18,999 nt of DNA from CAYHOI01 sp964358175 (GTDB lineage Bacteria > Margulisbacteria > Riflemargulisbacteria > GWF2-35-9): contig CAYHOI010000031.1 of NCBI GenBank assembly GCA_964358175.1, positions 1 to 18,999 of the forward strand, read 5' to 3'. The notes beneath the pieces were generated by a model. It was not told the origin of the DNA. It searched no databases and saw only the letters and a list, made by a program, of their open reading frames with translations. Shown piece after piece: positions 1 through 7,665 of this stretch (position 1 is the first letter of the stretch; each line of letters opens with the position of its first letter). The translations under genes and the position numbers were made by a program.

Positions 1-130
1 TTCTTTGGCCTTAAATCCAAATGTCAATCTCATGTCTCTGTTGCCAAATTCACCGCAAACCGTAAACCGCCACCCCCCAGAAACTCATCGGTTAGCTTAG
101 ATGATTATTGCCTAGAAAATCGGAAAGGGA

Positions 131-880
131 TCAGGCATGTCCAAGCCTGGAATCTATGAGCTGACCCAAGAACTCCCTGGCGACGGGTAAGCCACCCTTT
201 TGAAGAGCCTCGATGAGGCTGGTGCCGATCACGGCTCCGTCCGCGAAGGCTAATATAGTCTGCACATCCGTTTTGTTTTTGATACCGAAACCCACCGCGA
301 CAGGAATGTTTTTTACAGCTTTGATGGTCGATACCACTTCCTTGAGGCGAGCATGGCCAGAAATTGTTTTGCCTGTGGTTCCCAAATAGGAGACCAGATA
401 CAGATAATAATGTGCGTGATGGGTGATAGAGCGTAATTGTGCATCACTAAGGTTTTCCGAAATCATCCAAACAAGCTTAATGGAGGTATTTTTTTCAAAA
501 TGATGCAAAATAAACTCCCGCTCTTCGAAAGGAATATCTGGAATGAGAAGCCCTTTCACTCCGACATCTCCAAAAAAGGAGAGCAGATCATGAATCCCGT
601 AGGAAAATATTGGATTGGCGTACGTCATCAGTGTGAGCTCAAGGTGAACACCGTCTTTTTTCAGTCGATGAAGCATGATGAGTAAGTCATTTAAGTCGAA
701 GTGTTGGCAAGCTTGAGCCGCAGCTACTTGGATGATAGGGCCATCTGCGGAAGGATCTGAGAAGGGAAGACCAAGCTCAATATACCGAATGCCAATTTGG
801 TAACAATGGCGAAGGAGCTCTTCTGTTGTTTGAAGATCGGGATAGCCGGCCAGAATGTAGGGAATAACTTGTTTATTCAT
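131..880 (-). CDS. trpA: Tryptophan synthase alpha chain
   Basis: Cleaves indole-3-glycerol phosphate to indole and glyceraldehyde 3-phosphate; indole is channelled to TrpB in the cytosolic alpha2beta2 complex, the last step of tryptophan synthesis. The 249-residue product is near the family's usual length (about 260). The TIM-barrel signature YIELGLPFSDPSADGP supplies the two catalytic acids, E35 and D46. Phosphate-binding segments are also visible (TGKTISG; VGFGIK; DGAVIGTSLI near the C-terminus). The ATG at 880 has a good ribosome binding site (AGGAG, about 5 nt upstream) and overlaps the trpB stop by 4 nt (ATGA), so the two chains are probably translationally coupled. Other trp genes (trpE, D, C, F) are not in the window. 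Identity is secure. Confidence 0.97.
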   Translation of the reverse strand: MNKQVIPYILAGYPDLQTTEELLRHCYQIGIRYIELGLPFSDPSADGPIIQVAAAQACQHFDLNDLLIMLHRLKKDGVHLELTLMTYANPIFSYGIHDLLSFFGDVGVKGLLIPDIPFEEREFILHHFEKNTSIKLVWMISENLSDAQLRSITHHAHYYLYLVSYLGTTGKTISGHARLKEVVSTIKAVKNIPVAVGFGIKNKTDVQTILAFADGAVIGTSLIEALQKGGLPVAREFLGQLIDSRLGHA

Positions 881-2043
881 TTATCTCCTAGTAATATGCC
901 CAGGTCCTTGTCCCCGCGACCAGACAGATTAATAATCATGACCCGGTTCTTTGCACCCTTCTGTGCAAGCTTGAAAGCATAGGCAAGAGCGTGTGAACTT
1001 TCTAAGGCAGGCAAGATGCCCTCTTCGTTGGCAAGGAGATGAAACGCTGCTTTGGCTTCTTCATCACTCACTGAGACGTAGTCTACGCGCTTGGAAGTGT
1101 GAAGATGGCTATGTTCCGGTCCGACACCTGGGTAATCGAGTCCCGCAGAAATAGAATGAGTAGCGGCGATTTGCCCATATTTGTCGTAGAGGAGGTAGGA
1201 GTACGATCCTTGAAATATACCTGGACGGCCTCTTTCCAAGGTGGCGCAGTGTTGCCCTAGAGAAGATCCTTGACCACCAGCTTCAACACCATGCAAACGG
1301 ACGGAGGAATCTTTCAGAAATGCGGAAAAAATACCAATTGCATTGCTTCCGCCACCGACACAGGCGAATACATCGCTGGGAAGACGGTTTTCCTTCCGAA
1401 GGATCTGCTGTCGGGCTTCTTTGCCGATGATTTGTTGGAAGTGCCGCACGATTTCCGGGTAGGGGTAGGGGCCCATTGCAGAACCCAGCAAATAATAGGT
1501 GGTATCCAAGTTGGATAGCCAGTCTTTGAAAGTCTCTGTAACGGCTTCCTTGAGGGTCTGACAACCGGTGGTCACGGGGATTACCGTTGCTCCGAGCAAC
1601 GTCATGCGTTGAACGTTGGGTTGTTGGCGAGCCGTATCTTGCGCCCCCATGTAGACGACGCACTCCATATTCATGAGAGTGGCCGCCGTTGCTGTGGCTA
1701 CGCCATGCTGTCCCGCACCAGTCTCGGCGATGATTCGAGTCTTATTCATACTCTTGGCCAGAAGAATTTGTCCAAGAGTGTTGTTAATTTTATGAGAACC
1801 AGTGTGATTGAGGTCTTCACGTTTCAAATAGATGCGCTGTTGGAATTGACGGGATAAATTGCTTGCAAAGTAAAGGGCAGAGGGGCGCCCGACATAGTCG
1901 GCCAAAAGGTCACGGTACTGGCGTAAAGAGACTTTATTCTTCTTAAATGCTGAAAAGGCTACTTCCAATGCATGAAGTGCTGGCATCAAGGTCTGGGGAA
2001 CGAATTGTCCGCCAAACTGGCCATAATAAGCCTTGCTGGTCAT
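877..2043 (-). CDS. trpB: Tryptophan synthase beta chain
   Basis: PLP enzyme that condenses indole with L-serine to give L-tryptophan. With the ATG at 2043 the product is 388 residues, the normal size. It opens with the family N-terminus (YYGQFGGQFVP at residues 6-16). The PLP lysine is K85 in KREDLNHTGSHKINN, the catalytic glutamate is E107 in ETGAGQHG, and the PLP-phosphate loop is GGGSNA at 230-235. An upstream TTG at 2079 would add 12 unconserved residues and was not chosen. There is no clear Shine-Dalgarno before the ATG, and a good promoter ends only a few bases upstream of it, so the message may be nearly leaderless. The gene is followed by trpA with an ATGA overlap. This is the TrpB1 type that pairs with TrpA. 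Confidence 0.97.
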   Translation of the reverse strand: MTSKAYYGQFGGQFVPQTLMPALHALEVAFSAFKKNKVSLRQYRDLLADYVGRPSALYFASNLSRQFQQRIYLKREDLNHTGSHKINNTLGQILLAKSMNKTRIIAETGAGQHGVATATAATLMNMECVVYMGAQDTARQQPNVQRMTLLGATVIPVTTGCQTLKEAVTETFKDWLSNLDTTYYLLGSAMGPYPYPEIVRHFQQIIGKEARQQILRKENRLPSDVFACVGGGSNAIGIFSAFLKDSSVRLHGVEAGGQGSSLGQHCATLERGRPGIFQGSYSYLLYDKYGQIAATHSISAGLDYPGVGPEHSHLHTSKRVDYVSVSDEEAKAAFHLLANEEGILPALESSHALAYAFKLAQKGAKNRVMIINLSGRGDKDLGILLGDK

Positions 2044-2050
2044 AGTCAAA

Positions 2051-2079
2051 ACTCTAAACGTTTCCCCATGAGCTGTCAA
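2051..2079 (-). promoter_or_regulatory. Candidate sigma70-type promoter for trpBA
   Basis: Reading on the minus strand, a perfect -35 (TTGACA, 2079-2074), a 17-nt spacer and a TAGAGT -10 (2056-2051; four of six consensus matches) sit directly before trpB. Transcription would start within a few bases of the trpB ATG at 2043. This fits the absence of a ribosome binding site there. Promoter calls from sequence alone are uncertain. Confidence 0.45.
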
Positions 2080-2120
2080 CGAGAATCGTCTGATGCAGGT
2101 TCACTTTCTCAGTCCATCTC

Positions 2121-2149
2121 TATACAGGTCTTGTTTTATTCGGTAGAAT
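2121..2149 (+). promoter_or_regulatory. Candidate promoter for the receiver-domain gene
   Basis: TATACA (2121-2126, four of six -35 matches), a 17-nt spacer, then TAGAAT (2144-2149, five of six -10 matches). It lies about 40 nt upstream of the start of the CheY-like gene. A 13-bp palindrome begins 5 nt after the -10, where the transcription start would fall. Confidence 0.4.
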
Positions 2150-2154
2150 AGTAG

Positions 2155-2167
2155 CCGGAAGTTCCGG
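2155..2167. promoter_or_regulatory. Perfect palindrome CCGGAA-G-TTCCGG, possible operator
   Basis: The 13-base sequence CCGGAAGTTCCGG is a perfect 6-1-6 inverted repeat between the candidate -10 box and the Shine-Dalgarno of the CheY-like gene. The position suits a dimeric repressor or a short mRNA hairpin. No regulator can be named from the sequence. Confidence 0.35.
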
Positions 2168-2188
2168 ACAGAGAGAAGGAGACAAGCG

Positions 2189-2545
2189 ATGGCGAAAATT
2201 CTGGTGGCAGACGATGCATATTTTGTTCGGATCAAATCCAGGAATTTCTTGGAACAGCATGGGCATGAAGTTATCGAGGCAGAGAATGGGCGTCGGGCTC
2301 TTGAGCTTTATGAGGAATACCAGCCGGATCTTGTTTTTAGCGACGTTACTATGCCAGATATGGATGGGTTGGATTTTCTTAAAGCCGTCATGGTAAAGTA
2401 TCCTGATGCTAAGGTTGTTATGCTGACAAGCCGCTCAGAACAATCTGTTCTGATAGAGGCTCTTTCTGTAGGAGCAAAGAATTATTTGGTTAAGCCGTTT
2501 GATGAAGCGAAAGTTCTGGAACTCATCAAGACCATTTTAGGCTAA
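2189..2545 (+). CDS. Stand-alone CheY-type response regulator receiver
   Basis: A single receiver domain of 118 residues with no output domain. It would be phosphorylated by a histidine kinase and signal through protein contact. All receiver hallmarks are present: acidic pocket D8-D9, phospho-acceptor D52 (FSDVTMPDMDG), switch threonine T80 (VVMLTS), aromatic switch Y99 and conserved lysine K102 (YLVKPF). An AAGGAGA ribosome binding site lies about 6 nt before the ATG. The next gene, of unknown function, starts 59 nt downstream on the same strand and is probably co-transcribed, so it is a candidate partner. No kinase or chemotaxis gene is in the window, so whether this acts in motility or in another pathway cannot be decided. 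Confidence 0.93.
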   Translation: MAKILVADDAYFVRIKSRNFLEQHGHEVIEAENGRRALELYEEYQPDLVFSDVTMPDMDGLDFLKAVMVKYPDAKVVMLTSRSEQSVLIEALSVGAKNYLVKPFDEAKVLELIKTILG

Positions 2546-2604
2546 CCAGGTATATATGCTAAAACCGATTTCGCAAGGCTATAGTCATAGCTTAGAGGAG
2601 TAAC

Positions 2605-3147
2605 ATGGATACGACCATAAGTCAAAAACAGTCGGTCATTCGACAGCCAGAGTATGTTCGTGTGGTCGACTGGGACAGTGCGATTCTTATTAAGAGAGCC
2701 GTTGAGAACAAGATCCCAACCAATCAAGAATTACTATTAAGTCTGGCTGCTCATAAGGAACAAAGCCTGATTCTCAGCTCCGAACTGGTTGAACGTAGTT
2801 TAGATAAACTGATTCATTTGTACTTTCATTACTTGATCGAAGAGGATATGCGAGTGAAAGATCATTTCTATTCAGGATATATTAAACTAGTGACCGAGCT
2901 AACGAAGCATGGTCTTAATATTGGCGAGTTTAGGATGGTTCGCGAAATCGCACAGGCCAAGCGAAAGCAACTGGATCGAATTTTGAGTCTGATCGAAGAG
3001 AAAGCAGGAGAAGAAAAGGGGATGTTACTTTATCGCGAGATCAGTCGGAATTACCAAAACTTTCGGTATGAGCATACTGCGTACGGCGAGCATATTAGTC
3101 CGCTACTTACAGTGATGACTCGGAACTGGTCTGTTCAGTTTTACTAA
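2605..3147 (+). CDS. Unrecognised 180-residue protein downstream of the receiver gene
   Basis: I do not recognise the family. The protein has no signal peptide and no membrane segment. It looks mostly alpha-helical, with charged amphipathic stretches (for example residues 105-140, rich in K, R and E) and an aromatic, histidine-containing segment LIHLYFHYLIEEDM around residue 70. A good ribosome binding site (TTAGAGGAG, then AACATG) supports the start at 2605. It follows the CheY-like gene by 59 nt with no visible terminator, suggesting one transcript and possibly one pathway, such as a receiver partner or target. Its last 45 bases overlap the convergent rsmA gene tail to tail. It is real by ORF length, ribosome binding site and codon texture; its function is unknown. 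Confidence 0.75.
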   Translation: MDTTISQKQSVIRQPEYVRVVDWDSAILIKRAVENKIPTNQELLLSLAAHKEQSLILSSELVERSLDKLIHLYFHYLIEEDMRVKDHFYSGYIKLVTELTKHGLNIGEFRMVREIAQAKRKQLDRILSLIEEKAGEEKGMLLYREISRNYQNFRYEHTAYGEHISPLLTVMTRNWSVQFY

Positions 3148-3921
3148 TCGAGTTCCGATAAGATTGCTCATCAATATATACGAGTCGATACTTAGTGCTT
3201 CACCCCTGAGGGTCTCCGAAATATTGAGTTCGTGAAATATGTTCAGAAGCTCATCTTTATTGAAACGCACATAGGGCGACTTGGATAAGCAATTGAGCAA
3301 AGTCTTTCGTTTCCCCCAGAAGGCACTATGGACAATTTGCTCATAGAGAGGAAGGTTTCTGATTTGACTGAGCAAATCCCCTCTGGGAAGAATCTCAATA
3401 AAAGCAGAATCAACATTTGGCTTGGGGAAGAAGCAGTTGCGAGAGACCGCAAATAGTTTGCGAGCCTTAGCGCGAGTCTGACAGAAAATTGAAAACGAAC
3501 TGTAGTCTGACTCTCCAGGTTGAGCAATAATCCGGTTCGCGATTTCTTTTTGTACCATCAGATACAGCCCTTGCAGGAGAGGATCTGTAAGACATTTGGC
3601 AATGATGGGGCTTGTAATGTAATAAGGAATATTTGCAACAACGATATACGGCTCCGAAAAGGGGATCGTTGCTTCAAGAAAGTCTGCATTGTGTAGGGTG
3701 ACTTGTGGGAAAGCAGCCAGTTTGGCTAGCGCGACCTCAAAAGTAGGGGGATCAATTTCGAAGCTGTGAATGGAGTGCAGAACTGTTTTGGCAAGTCCCT
3801 GGGTGAGAATTCCGCTCCCAGTGCCGACCTCTAATACGGGGAAACGAGTAGGGATGACTGATAGGATTTTGCGAAGGATGTTAGGATCCCCAAGAAAATT
3901 TTGTCCCAGGAACTTTTTCAC
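3103..3921 (-). CDS. rsmA: 16S rRNA adenine dimethyltransferase RsmA (KsgA)
   Basis: Uses S-adenosylmethionine to dimethylate the two adjacent adenines in the 3'-terminal hairpin of 16S rRNA, a late 30S maturation step. The 272-residue length matches the family. Visible motifs: LGQNFLGDPNI at the N-terminus, the SAM-binding loop EVGTGSGILT (31-40), the ribose-binding acid in FEID (E55), HNADFLE (motif III) and the catalytic NIPYYITSP (97-105). The start is a GTG at 3921 that overlaps the pdxA stop (GTGA). There is no strong Shine-Dalgarno, so translation probably depends on coupling. The recognisable domain ends near SNLIGTRL; the last 15 or so residues are a tail overlapping the 3' end of the convergent unknown gene. 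A pdxA-rsmA pairing is common in bacteria. Confidence 0.95.
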   Translation of the reverse strand: MKKFLGQNFLGDPNILRKILSVIPTRFPVLEVGTGSGILTQGLAKTVLHSIHSFEIDPPTFEVALAKLAAFPQVTLHNADFLEATIPFSEPYIVVANIPYYITSPIIAKCLTDPLLQGLYLMVQKEIANRIIAQPGESDYSSFSIFCQTRAKARKLFAVSRNCFFPKPNVDSAFIEILPRGDLLSQIRNLPLYEQIVHSAFWGKRKTLLNCLSKSPYVRFNKDELLNIFHELNISETLRGEALSIDSYILMSNLIGTRLVKLNRPVPSHHCK

Positions 3922-4874
3922 AACGAAGAGAGCCGAATAGCCAACTTGATGGCCTCAATCATGCTGGATGGGCTGGCAAGACCCTTGCCTGCTATATCAT
4001 AGGCGGTGCCATGGTCTGGAGAAGTGCGGATAAAAGGCAACCCCAGTGTGACATTGACAGCGTCTTTGAAAGCAAGGAGCTTAAGGGGAGCGAGACCTTG
4101 ATCATGATACATGGCAACGATGATGTGAAACTTATTTTCATGAACCGCCTGGTAGAAGAGGGTGTCTGCGGGTAGTGGTCCAATCGCTTGGATGCCTGAC
4201 GCTATAGCTTCTTCAACCGCCGGGCGAATAATCGACAGATCTTCCATTCCTAAAAGCCCATTTTCTCCGGCGTGAGGATTAAGACCCGCAACACCGATCC
4301 GAGGAGAAGCATTTCCCAATTGCTTGCAAAATTGATGAGCCAGTTTGATCTTTGACAAGATGGATGCGCTTGAAATCGTTTGTGCTACCTGATTCAACGG
4401 TAGGTGGCTTGTCGCCAGAACGACCCGAAGCTGAGTACAGTAAAAGGCCATGGCACAGTCTGTGGTTTTACTTTTGTCAGCCAAAACCTCCGTATGTCCG
4501 GGATAGGGAATACCGGCAAGCTGCCAGCTTTCTTTTGTGATGGGAGCGGTCACCATAGCGGACAGCCGTCCGGCAGTCGCTTCTTGCACAGCTCGACACA
4601 CATAATCATAGGAGGCCTGTCCACTGAGGGCAGACAGTTTTCCCATGGGGATTGTTGTTTCAAGAGAACTTGGGTCGACGAGGGTGATCGAGGGAGGTAA
4701 ATTCTTCTGAATGGAATATCTGCTAAAAGCACTGAGGATATGAGCTCTGCTGCCATAAACGATATAATCAGCCTGATCCAGCAAGTCGTCACGAGAAAGA
4801 GCCTTGGAGATAATTTCTGGCCCGATTCCCGCTGCGTCACCCATGGTGACGCCAATGACGGGCTTAGATCGCAT
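3918..4874 (-). CDS. pdxA: 4-hydroxythreonine-4-phosphate dehydrogenase PdxA
   Basis: NAD-dependent oxidation of 4-phosphohydroxy-L-threonine in the deoxyxylulose-5-phosphate-dependent route to pyridoxal phosphate. With the ATG at 4874 the protein is 318 residues and begins MRSKPVIGVTMGDAAGIGPE, the family's usual N-terminus. Metal-ligand histidines are H157 (ATSHLPL), H201 (LNPHAGE) and H257 (MYHDQGLAP), with spacing close to that of characterised PdxA. PGHTEVLA at 125-132 and TSPDHGTAYDIAG near the C-terminus are also typical. The open frame extends 73 codons further upstream inside korB, but that extension is unconserved and was rejected. The start lies 11 nt inside korB, and the stop overlaps the rsmA start (GTGA). 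The pathway product, PLP, is the cofactor of TrpB, but that link is only incidental. Confidence 0.95.
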   Translation of the reverse strand: MRSKPVIGVTMGDAAGIGPEIISKALSRDDLLDQADYIVYGSRAHILSAFSRYSIQKNLPPSITLVDPSSLETTIPMGKLSALSGQASYDYVCRAVQEATAGRLSAMVTAPITKESWQLAGIPYPGHTEVLADKSKTTDCAMAFYCTQLRVVLATSHLPLNQVAQTISSASILSKIKLAHQFCKQLGNASPRIGVAGLNPHAGENGLLGMEDLSIIRPAVEEAIASGIQAIGPLPADTLFYQAVHENKFHIIVAMYHDQGLAPLKLLAFKDAVNVTLGLPFIRTSPDHGTAYDIAGKGLASPSSMIEAIKLAIRLSSL

Positions 4875-5763
4875 ACCCGTTAATGATATCCTCCAGCCGA
4901 AGGGGAGCCGTGTCGCGAGTTTGAGCGTTAACCAACTCATCATAAACGAGCTTATCAGGGTTTCGGTAAAAGAGTCCCAGATAAGGCTGTTCACTGTTAG
5001 CGAATTCAAATGCCGCTGAAAGATTGCTCGGTGGATGGGATACAATGGTTGTTTGGCCAATATATTTTTCTGGAACAGAAAGGCCGTCTTCATGGGTTAG
5101 AAAGTGGAAGGAATCAAGGCGATTGTTGTCCACAAAGTCCTGAAAAAAGTGGGGACACCTCTGCCAGACATGGACGAAGCTAAAGCCCTTGTGCGCATGT
5201 GCTTTCTTGAGGGTTTCCAGAAGATGTGTGGGTATCCAGTCAGCCGTACTGGCAACGAAAGAGCCCCCCATACCGATGACGAGTTGCATGATCTTGAGGG
5301 GGTCCATCAAGCTTCCTTTCGGGCTCGTATTCGTCTTATGTCCACGCGGGGTGGTGGGGGAGGTTTGCGACTTGGTCAAGGAATACAGTCCGTTGTCGTA
5401 CATGATGAAAACGCAGTTAATATTTTTGTTCACGCCGTGAAGCAGATGATTACCTCCGATGCTTGCTGCATCACCGTCTCCGCTGTGAATGATAATATCC
5501 AGCTCAGGCCTAACCAGCTTCAGTCCTGTTGCGATCGGGATCGGGCGACCATGAATTCCGTTAATGCCATAAGTATTGATGTAATGGGGGGCTCGGCTGG
5601 AACAACCAATGCCCGAGATGTTAACGACCTGAGAAGGATCAAGCTCCAAATCGAGGATCAGTTTCTTCACGGCATTGATAATGCTGAAGTTTCCACATCC
5701 TTCACACCAGCGAATCTGGTTGGCATTTAAGTCTTGCATAGTTGTTTTTGGAGTGTCGCTCAT
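4864..5763 (-). CDS. korB: 2-oxoacid (probably 2-oxoglutarate):ferredoxin oxidoreductase, beta subunit
   Basis: TPP- and [4Fe-4S]-binding subunit of an enzyme that reversibly converts a 2-oxoacid, CoA and oxidised ferredoxin to acyl-CoA, CO2 and reduced ferredoxin. In 299 residues it shows the four cluster cysteines C20, C23 (CEGCGNF), C54 (SGIGCSS) and C203. Their spacing is almost the same as in archaeal two-subunit enzymes. The TPP/Mg motif GDGDAASIGG starts at residue 96 with DNGLY at 123-127, followed by LTKSQTSPTTPRG, the motif of the KorAB/OFOR class with broad 2-oxoacid use. It starts at an ATG overlapping the korA stop by 4 nt. Substrate preference for 2-oxoglutarate is inferred from the two-subunit architecture and from sucCD, sdh and citrate synthase nearby; pyruvate or a mixture cannot be excluded. 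Confidence 0.9.
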   Translation of the reverse strand: MSDTPKTTMQDLNANQIRWCEGCGNFSIINAVKKLILDLELDPSQVVNISGIGCSSRAPHYINTYGINGIHGRPIPIATGLKLVRPELDIIIHSGDGDAASIGGNHLLHGVNKNINCVFIMYDNGLYSLTKSQTSPTTPRGHKTNTSPKGSLMDPLKIMQLVIGMGGSFVASTADWIPTHLLETLKKAHAHKGFSFVHVWQRCPHFFQDFVDNNRLDSFHFLTHEDGLSVPEKYIGQTTIVSHPPSNLSAAFEFANSEQPYLGLFYRNPDKLVYDELVNAQTRDTAPLRLEDIINGYAI

Positions 5764-7577
5764 GATAGTAGTCCTTTTATTTTTGCTTTGACTTCATTCG
5801 GCGTTACGGGACGACCCGTGGCCTCGGAGATGATGGCTCGGATATCCAGCAAGGTCTCGTTTCGCAGGAGCATTGTAATCGGCGAGGGCTTTAAGTCATC
5901 CCCATAAGCGCGCTCGACAGTCACTACCTTATTAAATTTCAAAAAAGTTTCCTTCAAAGAGAGTGGAAGCGGGTATACGACTTTCAGGGATAAGCTGGAG
6001 ACGCTTACCCCCTCTGCACGCAATTTCATCACTGCTTCCTCAATTGCGCCACGCGTCGTGCCCCAACCGACAATGAGAATCTCTCCCTCTGGGGATCCAA
6101 AAATACTCGGAGTATCAAGTACCCGCTGGAAAGCATGGACTTTTTCATTGCGAATACGATGTGCACGTTTCTGGGTGGGAGCTGCTGTGCTGATGAGTCC
6201 TTCCTTATTGGTGACCAGGCCGACAATTCGTCGCATGTGCTGGGGGACACCCGGAATAGATTGGTTTTCATTAACCATTTCGATGGGTTCCGTGAGTCGT
6301 CGGATATGAAATTTTGCAAGAACTTCATCGCTGATATCCTCAACATTTTTCATCGGTTTACAAATCAACTTCGGAATGACTGACATACTGTTCGATTCAA
6401 ATCCATCACTCAGAATCATGACAGGAATGCGAAGTTTTTCGGTGAGATAACGAGCAACGTGTGGAGCGTAGAAGCAGTCTGTAAGATCCGTCACACTGAG
6501 AACCACACGAACACTGTCCCCATGAGTGCCAAAAAGGGAGGCAAGCAAATCTGATTGCTCGGTACGAGTGGGTAGCCCGGTAGCAGGCCCGCCGCGTTGA
6601 ACGTCAATGACGATGAGGGGAGTCTCGGTGGCGGTGGCCAGTCCAATGAATTCTTGTTTGAGAGATAGTCCTGGGCCCGAGGTGCAGGTAATCGAGGGAA
6701 CCCCCCCATAGTACCCGCCAATGGCCGCCCCAATCGCAGCGATTTCATCCTCGGCTTGGTGTATTTTTCCTCCAAAAGCAGGGAGGTACTTGGCAAGTGT
6801 ATGCATGATAGAGCTCGCGGGAGTGATCGGGTAGCCGGCAAAAAAGATGATCCCTGCGTCGATGACACCAAGAGCCATGGCGGTATTGCCATCAATGAGG
6901 ATTTTATCGTCGCCATGTTTGGCATTGGCATCTACTTCGATCATAAAGGAGAATTGAGTTTTGGCCAGCTCATAGCCATTCTTAAAGATCTGAATGTTTT
7001 GCTGCATACGTTCGGGGGATAAGTTTCTAAACGTTTTTTCAATGACAGACATCACAATATCGAGATTGACATCAAACAAATAGGTCATGATCCCCAGATA
7101 ATACATATTGTTGCCAGTGCCTCGACCGGCCTCTCGCTTCACAGAGCGCATGAGCTCTCTGGTTTGATCATCGATGTGAAAGGGAATAACTTCCAGTCCC
7201 TTTTGCGTGGCTTCATTTATAGCCTGATCGTAGCTGTCCCTATTTTTCTCAGCATCTCCCATGTCTAGGAGGACTTTGCAGGGAATGTGGTATTCCTGAT
7301 CTTCCAGTCGACGACTGAGCAAGATTTCATGTCCAGCGATAATAACATCGGAATCATTTCCAATGCTGATGATGTCAAAGTCAGCGACACGGATAATGAC
7401 GCCTGACATAGAAAACTTGGTTCGTCTCGGCGGGCTTATTTCTGCCGGAATAATCGGTTCAGAGAATACGTAGCGACCGCCTCTTGCAAGAGCTTTGATG
7501 AGAATATCTCCTGCTTTTTGAGCACCATCTCCTGCGTCCATTAGGAGTTCAAATCGCACCAATCCAGTTTTAGTCAT
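5760..7577 (-). CDS. korA: 2-oxoacid (probably 2-oxoglutarate):ferredoxin oxidoreductase, fused gamma-alpha subunit
   Basis: Partner of KorB; contributes the rest of the TPP site and the substrate pocket. The 605-residue chain is a gamma domain (about 1-185, starting RFELLMDAGDGAQKAGD) fused to an alpha domain. The alpha part has YPITPASS at 249-256, HQAEDEIAAIGAAIGG, TSGPGLSLKQEF and VQRGGPATGLPTRTEQSDL. There is no ferredoxin-like delta domain or separate delta gene, as in the two-subunit class. The ATG at 7577 was chosen over a TTG at 7583; a purine-rich GAGGGGGG lies about 7 nt upstream. A candidate promoter lies at 7635-7602. It heads the coupled unit korA-korB-pdxA-rsmA. Electrons would go to a ferredoxin encoded elsewhere. 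Confidence 0.92.
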   Translation of the reverse strand: MTKTGLVRFELLMDAGDGAQKAGDILIKALARGGRYVFSEPIIPAEISPPRRTKFSMSGVIIRVADFDIISIGNDSDVIIAGHEILLSRRLEDQEYHIPCKVLLDMGDAEKNRDSYDQAINEATQKGLEVIPFHIDDQTRELMRSVKREAGRGTGNNMYYLGIMTYLFDVNLDIVMSVIEKTFRNLSPERMQQNIQIFKNGYELAKTQFSFMIEVDANAKHGDDKILIDGNTAMALGVIDAGIIFFAGYPITPASSIMHTLAKYLPAFGGKIHQAEDEIAAIGAAIGGYYGGVPSITCTSGPGLSLKQEFIGLATATETPLIVIDVQRGGPATGLPTRTEQSDLLASLFGTHGDSVRVVLSVTDLTDCFYAPHVARYLTEKLRIPVMILSDGFESNSMSVIPKLICKPMKNVEDISDEVLAKFHIRRLTEPIEMVNENQSIPGVPQHMRRIVGLVTNKEGLISTAAPTQKRAHRIRNEKVHAFQRVLDTPSIFGSPEGEILIVGWGTTRGAIEEAVMKLRAEGVSVSSLSLKVVYPLPLSLKETFLKFNKVVTVERAYGDDLKPSPITMLLRNETLLDIRAIISEATGRPVTPNEVKAKIKGLLS

Positions 7578-7601
7578 AGTCAACCCCCCTCATTTGTGCA
7601 C

Positions 7602-7635
7602 ATTATATACTATGATTAAATCGATTCCCAGTCAA
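7602..7635 (-). promoter_or_regulatory. Candidate promoter of the korAB-pdxA-rsmA unit
   Basis: On the minus strand, TTGACT (7635-7630, five of six -35 matches) is followed after 17 nt by TAGTAT (7612-7607). An alternative TATAAT (7607-7602) lies 22 nt from the -35. Either places the transcript start 15-25 nt upstream of the korA ATG at 7577. The -35 motif and the A+T-rich -10 region stand out in an otherwise gene-free gap. Confidence 0.45.
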
Positions 7636-7665
7636 TTGCTCGAGGACCTGGGATTCGTCAATTCG

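Noticed and set aside
1..159. Open frames touching the left edge (plus strand to a stop at 157-159, and a minus-strand frame running off the window)
   Set aside because: They are short and of no recognisable family, and the plus frame runs antisense into trpA. Without the flanking sequence neither can be supported as a gene.
1283..1663. A 126-codon minus-strand frame inside trpB
   Set aside because: It is a shadow frame of the conserved trpB gene on the same strand, with arginine- and serine-rich composition and no start signals.
4875..5093. N-terminal extension of pdxA by 73 codons
   Set aside because: It lies entirely within the korB coding sequence and is unlike PdxA; the family N-terminus begins exactly at the ATG at 4874.
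5104..5730. A 208-codon open frame on the plus strand opposite korB
   Set aside because: It is fully antisense to a clearly conserved gene with intact cofactor motifs, its translation has no protein-like features, and it has no ribosome binding site.
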